Shown here: in pieces, positions 1-7,045 of the stretch
Position numbering within the stretch: the stretch's first letter is position 1
Layout of the letters: each line of letters begins with the position of its first letter
Assembly: GCA_025057195.1 (NCBI GenBank)
Contig: JANWWX010000040.1
Span: 1-8,545 of the forward strand
DNA length: 8,545 bases
Reading direction: 5' to 3'
From: Leptospiraceae bacterium
GTDB taxonomy: Bacteria > Spirochaetota > Leptospiria > Turneriellales > Turneriellaceae
Position numbers and translations under genes: made by a program
The notes under the pieces: model-generated
What the model was told of the DNA's origin: nothing
What the model saw: the letters and a program-made list of their open reading frames with translations, nothing else
The model's database searches: none

Positions 1-1862
1 TGCTGTTGCTCGAAGACGGCCTGCCCTTGAGCTACGCACCCTATGGCGATAATGCCTCGTATTACCACCCACCGATCGAACGCTTCGAGCGCATCGAGGT
101 CCTCAAAGGAGCAGGCCAACTGCGTTTTGGACCACAAACCGTGGGTGGGGTGATTAACTATATCACGCCCAACCCGCCCAAAGATCCTGGGGGAATGCTC
201 ACCCTCATTGGTGGCAACCGGGAGTATTTCAACGGCCACCTCAACTACGGTGGCTTTGTCGGCAACGCCGGGTTTATGGTTGATGTCCTGCGCAAATCCG
301 GACAGGGCGCACGCGACAATACGTTCAGTAAACTCAACGATTTGAATCTCAAAAATGTGCTTCTGCTCGGCGACAAGCACACGCTGACGAGCAAGGCCAA
401 TATCTATACCGAAGACTCGCAAGTGACGTATTCCGGCCTGACGCTCGCCGAATGGGAAGCTAACCCGCGGCAAAATCCTTTCAAAAATGATACGATGAGT
501 GCCAAACGGTTTGCCGCCTCAGTGCAGCACTCGTGGCTAATTTTACCCACGACCGAGCTTTTGACCTCCGCTTACGGCGCCTATTTCACACGCGACTGGT
601 GGCGCCAGTCGAGCAACTCGAACCAGCGTCCCAATGATGCAAGCGATCCCAGCTGTGGTGGCATGGCCAATTTGGAGACGACCTGCGGTAACGAGGGCCG
701 TTTGCGCAATTACTACACGTATGGTGTGGAATCGCGGCTGCGGCACGACTATACTGTTTTGGGTGAAAAACAGCAGCTCAACTTTGGCTTGCGCGCGCAC
801 TATGAATTGCAAGACCGCAAGCAGGTCAACGGCGACTTCCCGCTCTCGCGCAGCCAAGGCACTTCGGCCAACGCCGGTCTGGTGGAGGACAACTTACGGC
901 TCGCCGATGCGTACTCCGGTTTTATTGACCATGTCTTTCGCTATAAGGCCTTCAGCATCACTCCCGGTGTGCGCGTCGAGCACATGCGCTATGCCCGCAC
1001 CAACCGGCTGCGCGCCGTGCAGACACAGGACAACCAAGGCAAGGGCGTGGAGGGCAATACCCAAATCACCGAGATCATTCCCGGCGTCGGTGTGACCTAC
1101 AATGCCTTTGAGCGTACCACGTTTTTTGCCGGCGTGCACAAGGGTTTTTCACCACCACGGGTGGAGGATGTCATCAACAACACCACAGGGCTTTCGATCG
1201 ACCTTTCCCCAGAACGCAGCGTCAATTACGAAGCAGGCGTGCGCACGAAAATTATCCCCGGTATTTCGGCTGAGGCAACCTATTTCCGCATGGATTTTTC
1301 TAACCAAATTGTCCCTGCCAGTGTTGCTGGCGGTGCGGGGGCCACGCTCACCAACGGTGGCCAGACGCTGCACCAGGGCGCGGAATTCGATCTGCGCATT
1401 GGCACTGCAGAGCTCTTCAAAATTCCGCACGATTTTTATCTCATCACCGCTTACACCTTTTTGCCGACAGCGCGCTTTGAAGGCACACGGTTTTCGGCGA
1501 TCAACCCTGCAATCTCAGTGTCGGGCAACCGGGTTCCGTATGCCCCAGAGCACAATATCACCACCACGATCGGCTATGCACACCCGATTGGCATCGACAT
1601 CCGCTTGGAACAGGTCTATGTCGGTGCCATGTATGCCGACGACCTCAACACCGAGACTCCGACAGCCAATGGCCAGGCAGGCCGCATCCCAGGCTATGCC
1701 ATTTACAATGCCGCGCTAAACTATACCTTTGCCCCGTGGAATACGACCCTCTTTGTCACCGCCAAAAATCTCACGGACACGCTTTATATCGCCGACCGTA
1801 CGCGCGGGATTTTGCCGGGCACACCGCGGCTCATCCAAGCGGGAGTTTCAGTGAAGTTTTAA
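1..1862 (+). CDS. FecA-like TonB-dependent outer-membrane receptor, 5' end cut off by the window
   Basis: This is the C-terminal part (about 619 residues) of a TonB-dependent receptor, an outer-membrane beta-barrel that imports ferric chelates using energy from TonB-ExbB-ExbD. The reading frame is already open at the left edge, so the signal peptide, TonB box and first part of the plug lie outside. The plug end is plain: an ERFERIEVLKGAG stretch followed by RFGPQTVGGVINYIT, the hallmark of FecA-type plugs. Alternating aromatic/polar barrel strands then run to the end, and the protein finishes in Phe (VSVKF), as expected for BAM-assembled barrels. An extracellular-loop region around codons 197-240 holds DWWRQ, two cysteines ten residues apart and GNEGRLRNYYTYG, which I associate with the COG4772 FecA group. 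The substrate (ferric citrate or another siderophore) cannot be read from sequence. No fecI/fecR partners adjoin the gene on the visible side. The stop is TAA at 1860-1862. Confidence 0.9.
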   Translation, partial: LLLEDGLPLSYAPYGDNASYYHPPIERFERIEVLKGAGQLRFGPQTVGGVINYITPNPPKDPGGMLTLIGGNREYFNGHLNYGGFVGNAGFMVDVLRKSGQGARDNTFSKLNDLNLKNVLLLGDKHTLTSKANIYTEDSQVTYSGLTLAEWEANPRQNPFKNDTMSAKRFAASVQHSWLILPTTELLTSAYGAYFTRDWWRQSSNSNQRPNDASDPSCGGMANLETTCGNEGRLRNYYTYGVESRLRHDYTVLGEKQQLNFGLRAHYELQDRKQVNGDFPLSRSQGTSANAGLVEDNLRLADAYSGFIDHVFRYKAFSITPGVRVEHMRYARTNRLRAVQTQDNQGKGVEGNTQITEIIPGVGVTYNAFERTTFFAGVHKGFSPPRVEDVINNTTGLSIDLSPERSVNYEAGVRTKIIPGISAEATYFRMDFSNQIVPASVAGGAGATLTNGGQTLHQGAEFDLRIGTAELFKIPHDFYLITAYTFLPTARFEGTRFSAINPAISVSGNRVPYAPEHNITTTIGYAHPIGIDIRLEQVYVGAMYADDLNTETPTANGQAGRIPGYAIYNAALNYTFAPWNTTLFVTAKNLTDTLYIADRTRGILPGTPRLIQAGVSVKF

Positions 1863-1930
1863 CTGCTGAAGGGATTTTGGTACCCAGCTTGGTAGCTAAG
1901 GAAACTGCAGGTTTTCGAGCACGCAAGCGC

Positions 1931-1983
1931 GGCTTCTGGCAAAGCCCTCACTGGGCTTTGTCAGAAGCCTCTTAGAATTTTTA
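1931..1983 (+). terminator. Rho-independent terminator of the TonB-dependent receptor gene
   Basis: A 17-base-pair stem pairs 1931-1947 with 1953-1969 around a five-base loop (TCACT), with a single G-U pair (1939 with 1961). T-rich sequence follows, with a run of five T at 1978-1982 and further T downstream. The hairpin starts 68 bases after the receptor stop and isolates that gene from yebC. The T tract begins about eight bases past the stem, slightly further than ideal. On the other strand no T run follows, so it should work only for rightward transcription. Confidence 0.75.
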
Positions 1984-2139
1984 TCTTTTTTCTTCCCGGA
2001 TAATTTTGCGGATATTGTTAACCGCTTGCTCCGCACTCTGCACGTCTTGCTTTCGCAGGGCAAAACTCATTGGGATCACTACCTTGTCGCTACTTTTCTG
2101 CTTTCTGCGCGCTGGGGATTCTTTCTTTTGTCCACGACT

Positions 2140-2892
2140 ATGGCAGGTCACAGTAAGTGGAAAAATATCCAACACCGTAAAGGGGCGGCCGATGCCAAAC
2201 GCGGTGCACTCTTTACCAAATTAGCAAAAGAAATCATGGTCGCAGCCAAATTGGGTGGTGGCGATGAGGCTGCCAATCCACGCCTGCGTGCAGCCATCCT
2301 GCGCGCACGGCAAAACTCAATGCCCAAAGAAAATATTGAGCGCGCCATCAAAAAAGGCACCGGCGAACTGGAAGGGGTAAATTACGAAGAGGCACTCTAT
2401 GAAGGCTATGGCCCCGGTGGGATCGCGATCATGGTGGAAGTTCTCACTGATAAAAAAACGCGGACCGTGCCCGAGCTGCGCAGCCTGTTCAAATCGCATG
2501 GCGGCACGCTGGCGGAGGCCAACGCGGTGGCGTACCTTTTTGAACGCAAAGGGTTGATCCTGCTTGAGGGGGAAAATATCAACGAAGACGATGTGATGGA
2601 AATTGCGCTCGAGGCCGGTGCAGAGGACATCGAACGCGATGATGAGAAGGTATTTGCTGTCAAAACGTCGGTTGCGGACTTCCACCAAGTCCTCGCCGCG
2701 CTCGAACCCAAAGCTGCTGCCAAAGGCTATAAAATCGTTGAATCCGGACTGCGCTATATCCCGCAGACGACCGTCACGCTCGATCCCGAAAGGGGCAAGG
2801 CCGCGCTCGAGCTCATCTCCGCGCTGGAAGACTACGACGACGTGCAGCACGTCTATACCAACCTGGAACTGACCGAAAATCTGCTGGTTTAG
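2140..2892 (+). CDS. yebC: YebC/PmpR (TACO1) family protein
   Basis: A full-length 250-residue YebC-family protein (the usual size is about 240-250). Family members were first described as DNA-binding regulators (PmpR). The mitochondrial relative TACO1 and more recent work on bacterial YebC point to a cytoplasmic role in translation, easing ribosome stalls at proline-rich stretches. The start at ATG 2140 gives the canonical N-terminus MAGHSKWKNIQHRK. The frame is open further upstream, but that extension does not resemble the family. Other signatures are DAKRGALFTKLAKEI (18-32), NPRLRAAI (46-53), MPKENIERAIKKGTG (61-75) and YEGYGPGGIAIMVEVLTDKKTRT (residues 87-109), then the alpha/beta C-terminal domains. 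No ruvC or ruvABC neighbour, common elsewhere, is present. There is no clear ribosome binding site. The TAG stop overlaps the stop of prmC on the other strand. Confidence 0.95.
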   Translation: MAGHSKWKNIQHRKGAADAKRGALFTKLAKEIMVAAKLGGGDEAANPRLRAAILRARQNSMPKENIERAIKKGTGELEGVNYEEALYEGYGPGGIAIMVEVLTDKKTRTVPELRSLFKSHGGTLAEANAVAYLFERKGLILLEGENINEDDVMEIALEAGAEDIERDDEKVFAVKTSVADFHQVLAALEPKAAAKGYKIVESGLRYIPQTTVTLDPERGKAALELISALEDYDDVQHVYTNLELTENLLV

Positions 2893-3737
2893 CCACGCAC
2901 CGCAAGGATAAAATGTGGCCGGCCAGCGAGGTCTTTTTCCACACGGACCTGGCTAAAACCCGCCTGCTCAAGCCACGATTTGGCCTCATGGCTTTTTTGC
3001 GGATGCGTTTCGAGCGCAAAAAGCCCACCGGGTGCAAGCAAACGGAAGGCAGTCTGGATCAGGGCTTTATGCTCTGCTGCAAAATCTTCAGCAACCAGCG
3101 CGCAGCGCGGTTCAAAGTGTAGCGAAGGTGTCGTGGCGTATTCTGCTGGCTCGACATAGGGCGGGTTGCTGACGAAAAGATCTGCTTTTTCAGGCAGCGA
3201 AAAATCCGCACGGCAAAAATCGGCTTGGTAGTATGCGCAACCTGTCTCCCGGAGAAAGGACTGCGCATTTTCCCGTGCCACGCTTAGGGCTGCGCCAGAA
3301 ATATCTATGAGTGATAAACGCGCAGCTTTGAGCTCCAAAGCGAGCGTGATTCCCAAAACCCCCGAGCCTGCGCCAGCATCGGCGATGTGGCGTGCGTGTT
3401 GCAGCCGGTTCAGGATGTGCGCGACCAATTCTTCGGTTTCGGGACGCGGGATGAGCACGTCTGGGGTGACCCTAAAACGGCGGCCGTAAAACTCCCGATA
3501 GCCAAGGATATAGGCTGTCGGCACACCTTTGGCTTTAGTTTGCAATTTTTCGCGCAACTCACGGATTTCTGCTCCACTCAGGGGCCGGTCGTATTGGGTA
3601 AAAAGCGCCACACGGCTCAAGCCCAGAACATGGGAAAATAGGAGTTGCGCTTCGAGGCGCGGGGAGGCGATCGCGTGGTCTGCCAAATAGCGCTCGGCCT
3701 TTTTGAGTGCCTCAAGCAGCGTCAACACAGGTGACAT
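2889..3737 (-). CDS. prmC: Peptide chain release factor N5-glutamine methyltransferase PrmC
   Basis: A cytoplasmic SAM-dependent methyltransferase that modifies the glutamine of the GGQ motif in release factors RF1 and RF2, raising termination efficiency. Counting from the ATG at 3737 it has 282 residues, the normal length. The N-terminal helical domain ends in GVPTAYILGYREFYG (71-85). Next come LIPRPETEELV (95-105), SAM-binding motif I DAGAGSG (120-126), and the diagnostic NPPY substrate-glutamine motif (191-194). The C-terminus is KDLAGRPHF (268-276). Motif I has Ala where DxGTGSG is usual, a tolerated change. A TTG at 3749 would add four residues; I prefer ATG because MSPVLTLLEA begins the helical domain naturally. 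The usual partner prfA is not adjacent. The start lies 41 bases from the divergent M23 gene, so the prmC promoter must sit in or near that gene. Confidence 0.93.
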   Translation of the reverse strand: MSPVLTLLEALKKAERYLADHAIASPRLEAQLLFSHVLGLSRVALFTQYDRPLSGAEIRELREKLQTKAKGVPTAYILGYREFYGRRFRVTPDVLIPRPETEELVAHILNRLQHARHIADAGAGSGVLGITLALELKAARLSLIDISGAALSVARENAQSFLRETGCAYYQADFCRADFSLPEKADLFVSNPPYVEPAEYATTPSLHFEPRCALVAEDFAAEHKALIQTAFRLLAPGGLFALETHPQKSHEAKSWLEQAGFSQVRVEKDLAGRPHFILAVRG

Positions 3738-3778
3738 AATTTTGCTCAAGCACCAGCGGTAAACGCCGATGGATTAGC

Positions 3779-4639
3779 ATGCGCTGCCACAAAGGGGTTG
3801 TGCTATTTTTCACTTGGGCCACACTCCTGCCCGTGCAGGCGAGCATCCGCCTGCCTTCGCTTTCACTCGACGATCCCGAATTGCGCCGCATGCGCGAGGA
3901 GGTCACACAAAACCTGCGCACGATAGCTTCAGGCCAGACCCCGCACATCCGCTGGCGTTATTACCGATTGCGCAAAAAAGACACATTCTTTTCAGTCATG
4001 GCGCGCACCGTGCTCAACCACGACACCATCTCCAGTGTCAATCGGCTGGCCTCACTGTGGGATGTTCGTCCGGGTGACGAGTGGCTTTTGCCCAACGCGC
4101 GCGGCATTGCTGTCTATGGCGAGCGCAACGCTGTAGCGCAAAAATTCCACCGCCGTCCTGAGACACTCATTCCCGTTCCAGGAAAACCTGGGCTGTGGTT
4201 CATCACGGGTCTCCACTTCGATCCCGAAGAAAAAGAATTCCTCAACCTGCGCGCGTTTGTCCACCCGGTGCGGGGCAAAATCACTTCAGGTTTTGGCCTG
4301 CGCCGCGATCCCTTCACTGAAAAGCACCGCTTCCATAAGGGCATCGATATCGCCTGCCCAATTGGCACGCCAGTGGTTGCTTCTGCCGAAGGCACCGTCA
4401 TTTTTACCGGCAGCAAAAAGGGCTATGGCAAAACGGTGGTCTTGGAGCACCGCAACGGCTACCAGACACTCTATGGCCATCTTGACCGCATCTTGGTCAA
4501 ACCTGGCGACAAGGTGAAACAAGGCGAAAAAATCGCGCTTTCTGGTACGACCGGGCGCAGCACCGGCCCGCATTTGCACTTTGAAGTCCGCCGGCGTGGG
4601 CAACCTGAGCGCCCCAATTTCCACTTGGCCAGGCTCTGA
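3779..4639 (+). CDS. Secreted LysM-type M23 family metallopeptidase (LytM-like)
   Basis: A 286-residue protein predicted to act on peptidoglycan cross-links or peptide stems in the periplasm. Residues 1-21 form a signal peptide (Arg/Lys at the start, hydrophobic core VVLFFTWATLLP, likely cleavage after VQA). Residues about 60-114 look like a LysM domain (YYRLRKKDTFFSVMARTV, then DTISSVNRL, PGDEWLLPNARG). The M23 domain spans about 160-280 and has all active-site residues of LytM. Zinc ligands are H186 and D190 (HKGID) and H267 (second His of HLH); H234 (YGHL) and H265 are the catalytic histidines. It is therefore probably an active endopeptidase rather than an EnvC/NlpD-type activator with a degenerate site. 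The ATG at 3779 has only a weak GATGGA upstream and gives a good signal peptide. The LysM wording reminds me of spirochaete M23 proteins. It converges with asd across 70 bases. Confidence 0.92.
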   Translation: MRCHKGVVLFFTWATLLPVQASIRLPSLSLDDPELRRMREEVTQNLRTIASGQTPHIRWRYYRLRKKDTFFSVMARTVLNHDTISSVNRLASLWDVRPGDEWLLPNARGIAVYGERNAVAQKFHRRPETLIPVPGKPGLWFITGLHFDPEEKEFLNLRAFVHPVRGKITSGFGLRRDPFTEKHRFHKGIDIACPIGTPVVASAEGTVIFTGSKKGYGKTVVLEHRNGYQTLYGHLDRILVKPGDKVKQGEKIALSGTTGRSTGPHLHFEVRRRGQPERPNFHLARL

Positions 4640-4676
4640 CGCCCAAAATAGCGATACCCAACTATAGAACTCTTGC

Positions 4677-4699
4677 CCAGCCGGTTTTGTTTTGGCTGG
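4677..4699. other. Weak hairpin between the convergent M23 and asd genes
   Basis: CCAGCC (4677-4682) can pair with GGCTGG (4694-4699) around an 11-base T-rich loop. This is the only stem seen in the 70 bases (4640-4709) between two converging genes, where a shared terminator would be expected. Neither strand has a T run directly after the stem, so it does not fit a standard intrinsic terminator. It may just be spacer DNA. Confidence 0.25.
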
Positions 4700-4709
4700 T
4701 TGCCATAGC

Positions 4710-5711
4710 TTAAAGCAGTTGTGCGATCTGCACCGCGTTGAGTGCTGCCCCTTTGAGGAGCTGGTCCCCGGCAACAAAAATATTGAGTGCCCTACCCGGT
4801 AAACTCAGATCAGCGCGGATACGCCCGACCAGGCAGTCAAACTGGCCTGAGGCCTCAATCGGCATCGGAAAATGGTTGCGCGCGCGATCGTCCACCACGC
4901 GCACACCAGGGAATTCGGCATAAAGCTGGCGGGCCTCATCTTCGCTGGGCGCTTTTTCTGCAAATTCAATGTGGATCGACTCAGCATGCGCGCGCAAGAC
5001 TGGCACTCGGATGCAGGTGGGGCTTATCGCAATGCTGTTGTCGTTGAGGATTTTGCGCGTCTCTTTCACCATTTTCATTTCTTCTTCATTGTAGCCATTT
5101 TCCCCGACCGCGCTATTGTGCGAAAAAAGGTTAAAGCCATAAGGAAAGGGCATTTTCTGCGGGACAAAAGGCCTATTCTCGAGCACCGCGCGGGTGGCTT
5201 CTTTGAGCTCTTCCATCGCCGCCCAACCGGCACCCGAGGCCGCCTGGTAGGTGGAAACGACGATCCGGTGTACACGATAGCGCCGGTGCAGCGGGAACAC
5301 AGCCATCAGCATGATGATCGTCGAGCAATTGGGATTAGCAATCACCCCAGAATGTTTTTTGGCTGATTCTGGATTGATTTCTGGAATCACGAGCGGTGTT
5401 CCCTCGCGCAGGCGGAACGCAGAGCTATTGTCGATCATCACACAGCCGGCATCGGTGACATATTTTTCGTATTCCTTGCTGACAGCGCTGCCAGCAGAAA
5501 AGAGGGCCAGATCAGCCCCCTTAAAGGAAGTCGGGGACATTTCCTCAACGGGAATGTCCTCACCGCGGAAGCGCAGCTTTTGCCCTGCGCTGCGCTTGCT
5601 CGCCAAGAGCCGTAACGAGGCCACTGGAAAATCGAGTTTTTCCAAGACGGTCAAAAATTCTCGACCGACCGCACCAGTCGCACCTGCGATCACAACATGC
5701 TTTGCGGGCAT
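4710..5711 (-). CDS. asd: Aspartate-semialdehyde dehydrogenase
   Basis: A cytoplasmic NADP-dependent enzyme that reduces aspartyl-4-phosphate to aspartate semialdehyde, the branch point to threonine, methionine, lysine and diaminopimelate for the cell wall. It has 333 residues, normal for the compact bacterial type. The nucleotide-binding loop GATGAVG lies at 10-16 and DNSSAFR at 94-100. The catalytic cysteine is C129 in ANPNCST. STYQAASGAG (153-162) carries the active-site Gln, and CIRVPVLRAHAES (233-245) the substrate-binding Arg and catalytic-type His. GDQLLKGAALNAVQIA (315-330) is the typical C-terminus. The stretch NLFSHNS with NGYNEEEMKMVKETRKI (194-221) resembles plant chloroplast Asd from memory. 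The ATG at 5711 starts directly before the nucleotide-binding strand (MPAKHVVIAGATG) and lacks a clear ribosome binding site. No lysC or dap genes adjoin it; it appears monocistronic. Confidence 0.96.
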   Translation of the reverse strand: MPAKHVVIAGATGAVGREFLTVLEKLDFPVASLRLLASKRSAGQKLRFRGEDIPVEEMSPTSFKGADLALFSAGSAVSKEYEKYVTDAGCVMIDNSSAFRLREGTPLVIPEINPESAKKHSGVIANPNCSTIIMLMAVFPLHRRYRVHRIVVSTYQAASGAGWAAMEELKEATRAVLENRPFVPQKMPFPYGFNLFSHNSAVGENGYNEEEMKMVKETRKILNDNSIAISPTCIRVPVLRAHAESIHIEFAEKAPSEDEARQLYAEFPGVRVVDDRARNHFPMPIEASGQFDCLVGRIRADLSLPGRALNIFVAGDQLLKGAALNAVQIAQLL

Positions 5712-5763
5712 AGGTCTGCGCGTTTTGGCACGACGCGCTGAAAACCAAAAAGCCTATGGCACC

Positions 5764-6453
5764 ATGCTGATCCGCCACAGTTGCGGTTACTATCCCGAAC
5801 GCGTGGCCCGCGACCACCTCATCCACGACTACCGGCACCGCCTGCCTCTGGCGGCGCGCACCCGCATCCTGGCCAAAGGCTATCGCCGCTATGGCTATAG
5901 CTACTACAAGCCTTATTGCTCTTCCTGCCGTGAGTGTGTTCCCTACCGTGTGTTAGTGCAGGCATTCAAGCCCAACCGCAGCATGCGGCGCATCCTGCGG
6001 CGCAACGCACAGCTAGAAAGCAGGTGGGATACGCCGCAGCCCTCGCGCGAGAAGTTCGAACTCTATGTGCGCTACCAACTGTTCCGCCACAAAAATGGCA
6101 GCGGCGTTACACAGCGCGAACTGGCCACGGCGATGCTCACCCAGATGTACACCAATCCCGACGATACTCTGGAATTGGTGCTCCACGAGGGCAAAAAACT
6201 CGTCGCTTTTGCTATCTTTGACCGCAGCGCAGATTCGCTTTCTGCAGTCTATTCGGTGTACGATCCCGCTGCCAAGAAGCGATCGTTGGGGACACTGTGC
6301 ATCCTCTTGGCGATTGGAAAGGCGCGCGAGCTCGGCCTACCGTACCTCAATTTAGGGCTCTGGTTAAAAGACCACCCTAAAATGTCTTATAAGCAAAATT
6401 TCCAGCCGGCAGAAATCTATTGCGGCAGGCACTGGCGGCCATTCACCGGTTAG
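5764..6453 (+). CDS. Bacterial Ate/Bpt-type aminoacyl-tRNA--protein transferase (N-end rule)
   Basis: The enzyme transfers an amino acid from tRNA (Leu in characterised Bpt enzymes, Arg in the eukaryote-like ones) to an N-terminal Asp or Glu. This makes the protein a substrate for the ClpS-ClpAP degradation route in the cytosol. The 229 residues match the family's usual 230-250. N-terminal domain: CGYYPER (7-13), GYRRYG and YYKPYC (39-52), and a CxxCxxC cluster (C52, C55, C58). C-terminal acyltransferase-like domain: AVYSVYDP (161-168), SLGTLCILLAI (174-184), YLNLGLWLKDHPKMSYKQNF (194-213) and PAEIY. The ATG at 5764 is chosen because it leaves the conserved C7 block a short leader. A TTG at 5725 would add 13 residues and still clear asd. 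Neither has a ribosome binding site. Its frequent partners aat, clpS and clpA are absent here. Amino-acid specificity cannot be told from the sequence. Its stop overlaps that of the converging sigma gene. Confidence 0.88.
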   Translation: MLIRHSCGYYPERVARDHLIHDYRHRLPLAARTRILAKGYRRYGYSYYKPYCSSCRECVPYRVLVQAFKPNRSMRRILRRNAQLESRWDTPQPSREKFELYVRYQLFRHKNGSGVTQRELATAMLTQMYTNPDDTLELVLHEGKKLVAFAIFDRSADSLSAVYSVYDPAAKKRSLGTLCILLAIGKARELGLPYLNLGLWLKDHPKMSYKQNFQPAEIYCGRHWRPFTG

Positions 6454-7019
6454 CTTTCCAAATAGTCGCGATCGAAGGTGGTGCGCTCTTTAAGGCGCTG
6501 CAGCAAGTTTGCGGCCATGCGCTTCATCGTGCGCTGGGTCAAACCCAAAATTTTTTCGAGGTCGCTATATTTGACCTGTTCTATTTTTTGTAAGATGAAA
6601 AGATTTCGCTCCTGATCGTTGAGCGAAAGCAGGAAATTGTCGATATGGCGTTCCAACTCCTTTTGGTAGATGCGGCCGACCTGCTCGTCTTTTTTCCATG
6701 CCTCGCTTTCCTGCGTGTTCATCATGTCGCGCGTGAGCCGACGGTGCGTGTCGCGGACGTAGGTTAAAATGATGTTGCGCGCCGTTTTGACGAGCCAAGA
6801 CTCGATGCGGTCAGTCGAAATGTCGAGCTCGGGCAGTTTGTCGTAAAAAGTAATGAAGACCTCCTGCAAGAGGTCCAGCGCCTCGTCCGCATCGCGCACC
6901 GAGCGCAGGATGTAGCCCAAAACACGGTTTTTGCTTTTGTTATAAATGCGCTGGAATTCCGCCTCCAAAGAGGGTGGACGCTTAGGAGGAGTGCCGGCAT
7001 TATGCTCTTCTGCCTGCAT
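6450..7019 (-). CDS. ECF-type RNA polymerase sigma factor (sigma-70 family)
   Basis: A 189-residue protein with the two-domain build of extracytoplasmic-function sigma factors. Region 2 is at about 21-90: FQRIYNKSKNRVLGYILRS, then DADEALDLLQEVFITFYDKL for core binding, then WLVKTARNIILTYVRD for -10 recognition. A variable linker follows, then region 4 at about 125-178: LNDQERNLFILQKIEQVKYSDLEKIL and a helix-turn-helix ILGLTQRTMKRMAANLLQRLKE that should read the -35 element. It would redirect RNA polymerase to a small regulon, not identifiable here. No anti-sigma factor or FecR-like gene lies next to it. I choose ATG 7019. A GTG at 7055 would add 12 residues (MFTRVRPKKSGT), but its codons run through the intergenic palindrome. 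An A8 tract on the coding strand lies eight bases before the ATG. The gene diverges from the glutaredoxin gene. Confidence 0.88.
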   Translation of the reverse strand: MQAEEHNAGTPPKRPPSLEAEFQRIYNKSKNRVLGYILRSVRDADEALDLLQEVFITFYDKLPELDISTDRIESWLVKTARNIILTYVRDTHRRLTRDMMNTQESEAWKKDEQVGRIYQKELERHIDNFLLSLNDQERNLFILQKIEQVKYSDLEKILGLTQRTMKRMAANLLQRLKERTTFDRDYLES

Positions 7020-7045
7020 GGTACCACTTTTTTTTGGCCGCACGC

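Noticed and set aside
634..1719. Overlapping open frames inside the receptor gene on both strands
   Set aside because: Composition is Arg/Ala/Ser-rich frame-shadow type, and the receptor frame is unbroken with clear motifs.
1999..2004. GATAAT as a -10 box for yebC
   Set aside because: No acceptable -35 lies 16-19 bases upstream and the leader would be about 130 bases; a single hexamer is too weak.
2026..2139. 38-residue N-terminal extension of YebC
   Set aside because: MAGHSKWKN is the conserved start of the family, and the extension has no family resemblance.
2916..2925. Perfect 10-base palindrome TGGCCGGCCA
   Set aside because: It falls in the conserved C-terminal codons of prmC (AGRPHF region) and has no T run, so neither a terminator nor an operator is supported.
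5311..5763. Long open extension upstream of the aminoacyl-tRNA-protein transferase start
   Set aside because: It is almost entirely antisense to asd, does not look like the transferase family, and the remaining 229 residues already match the family's full length.
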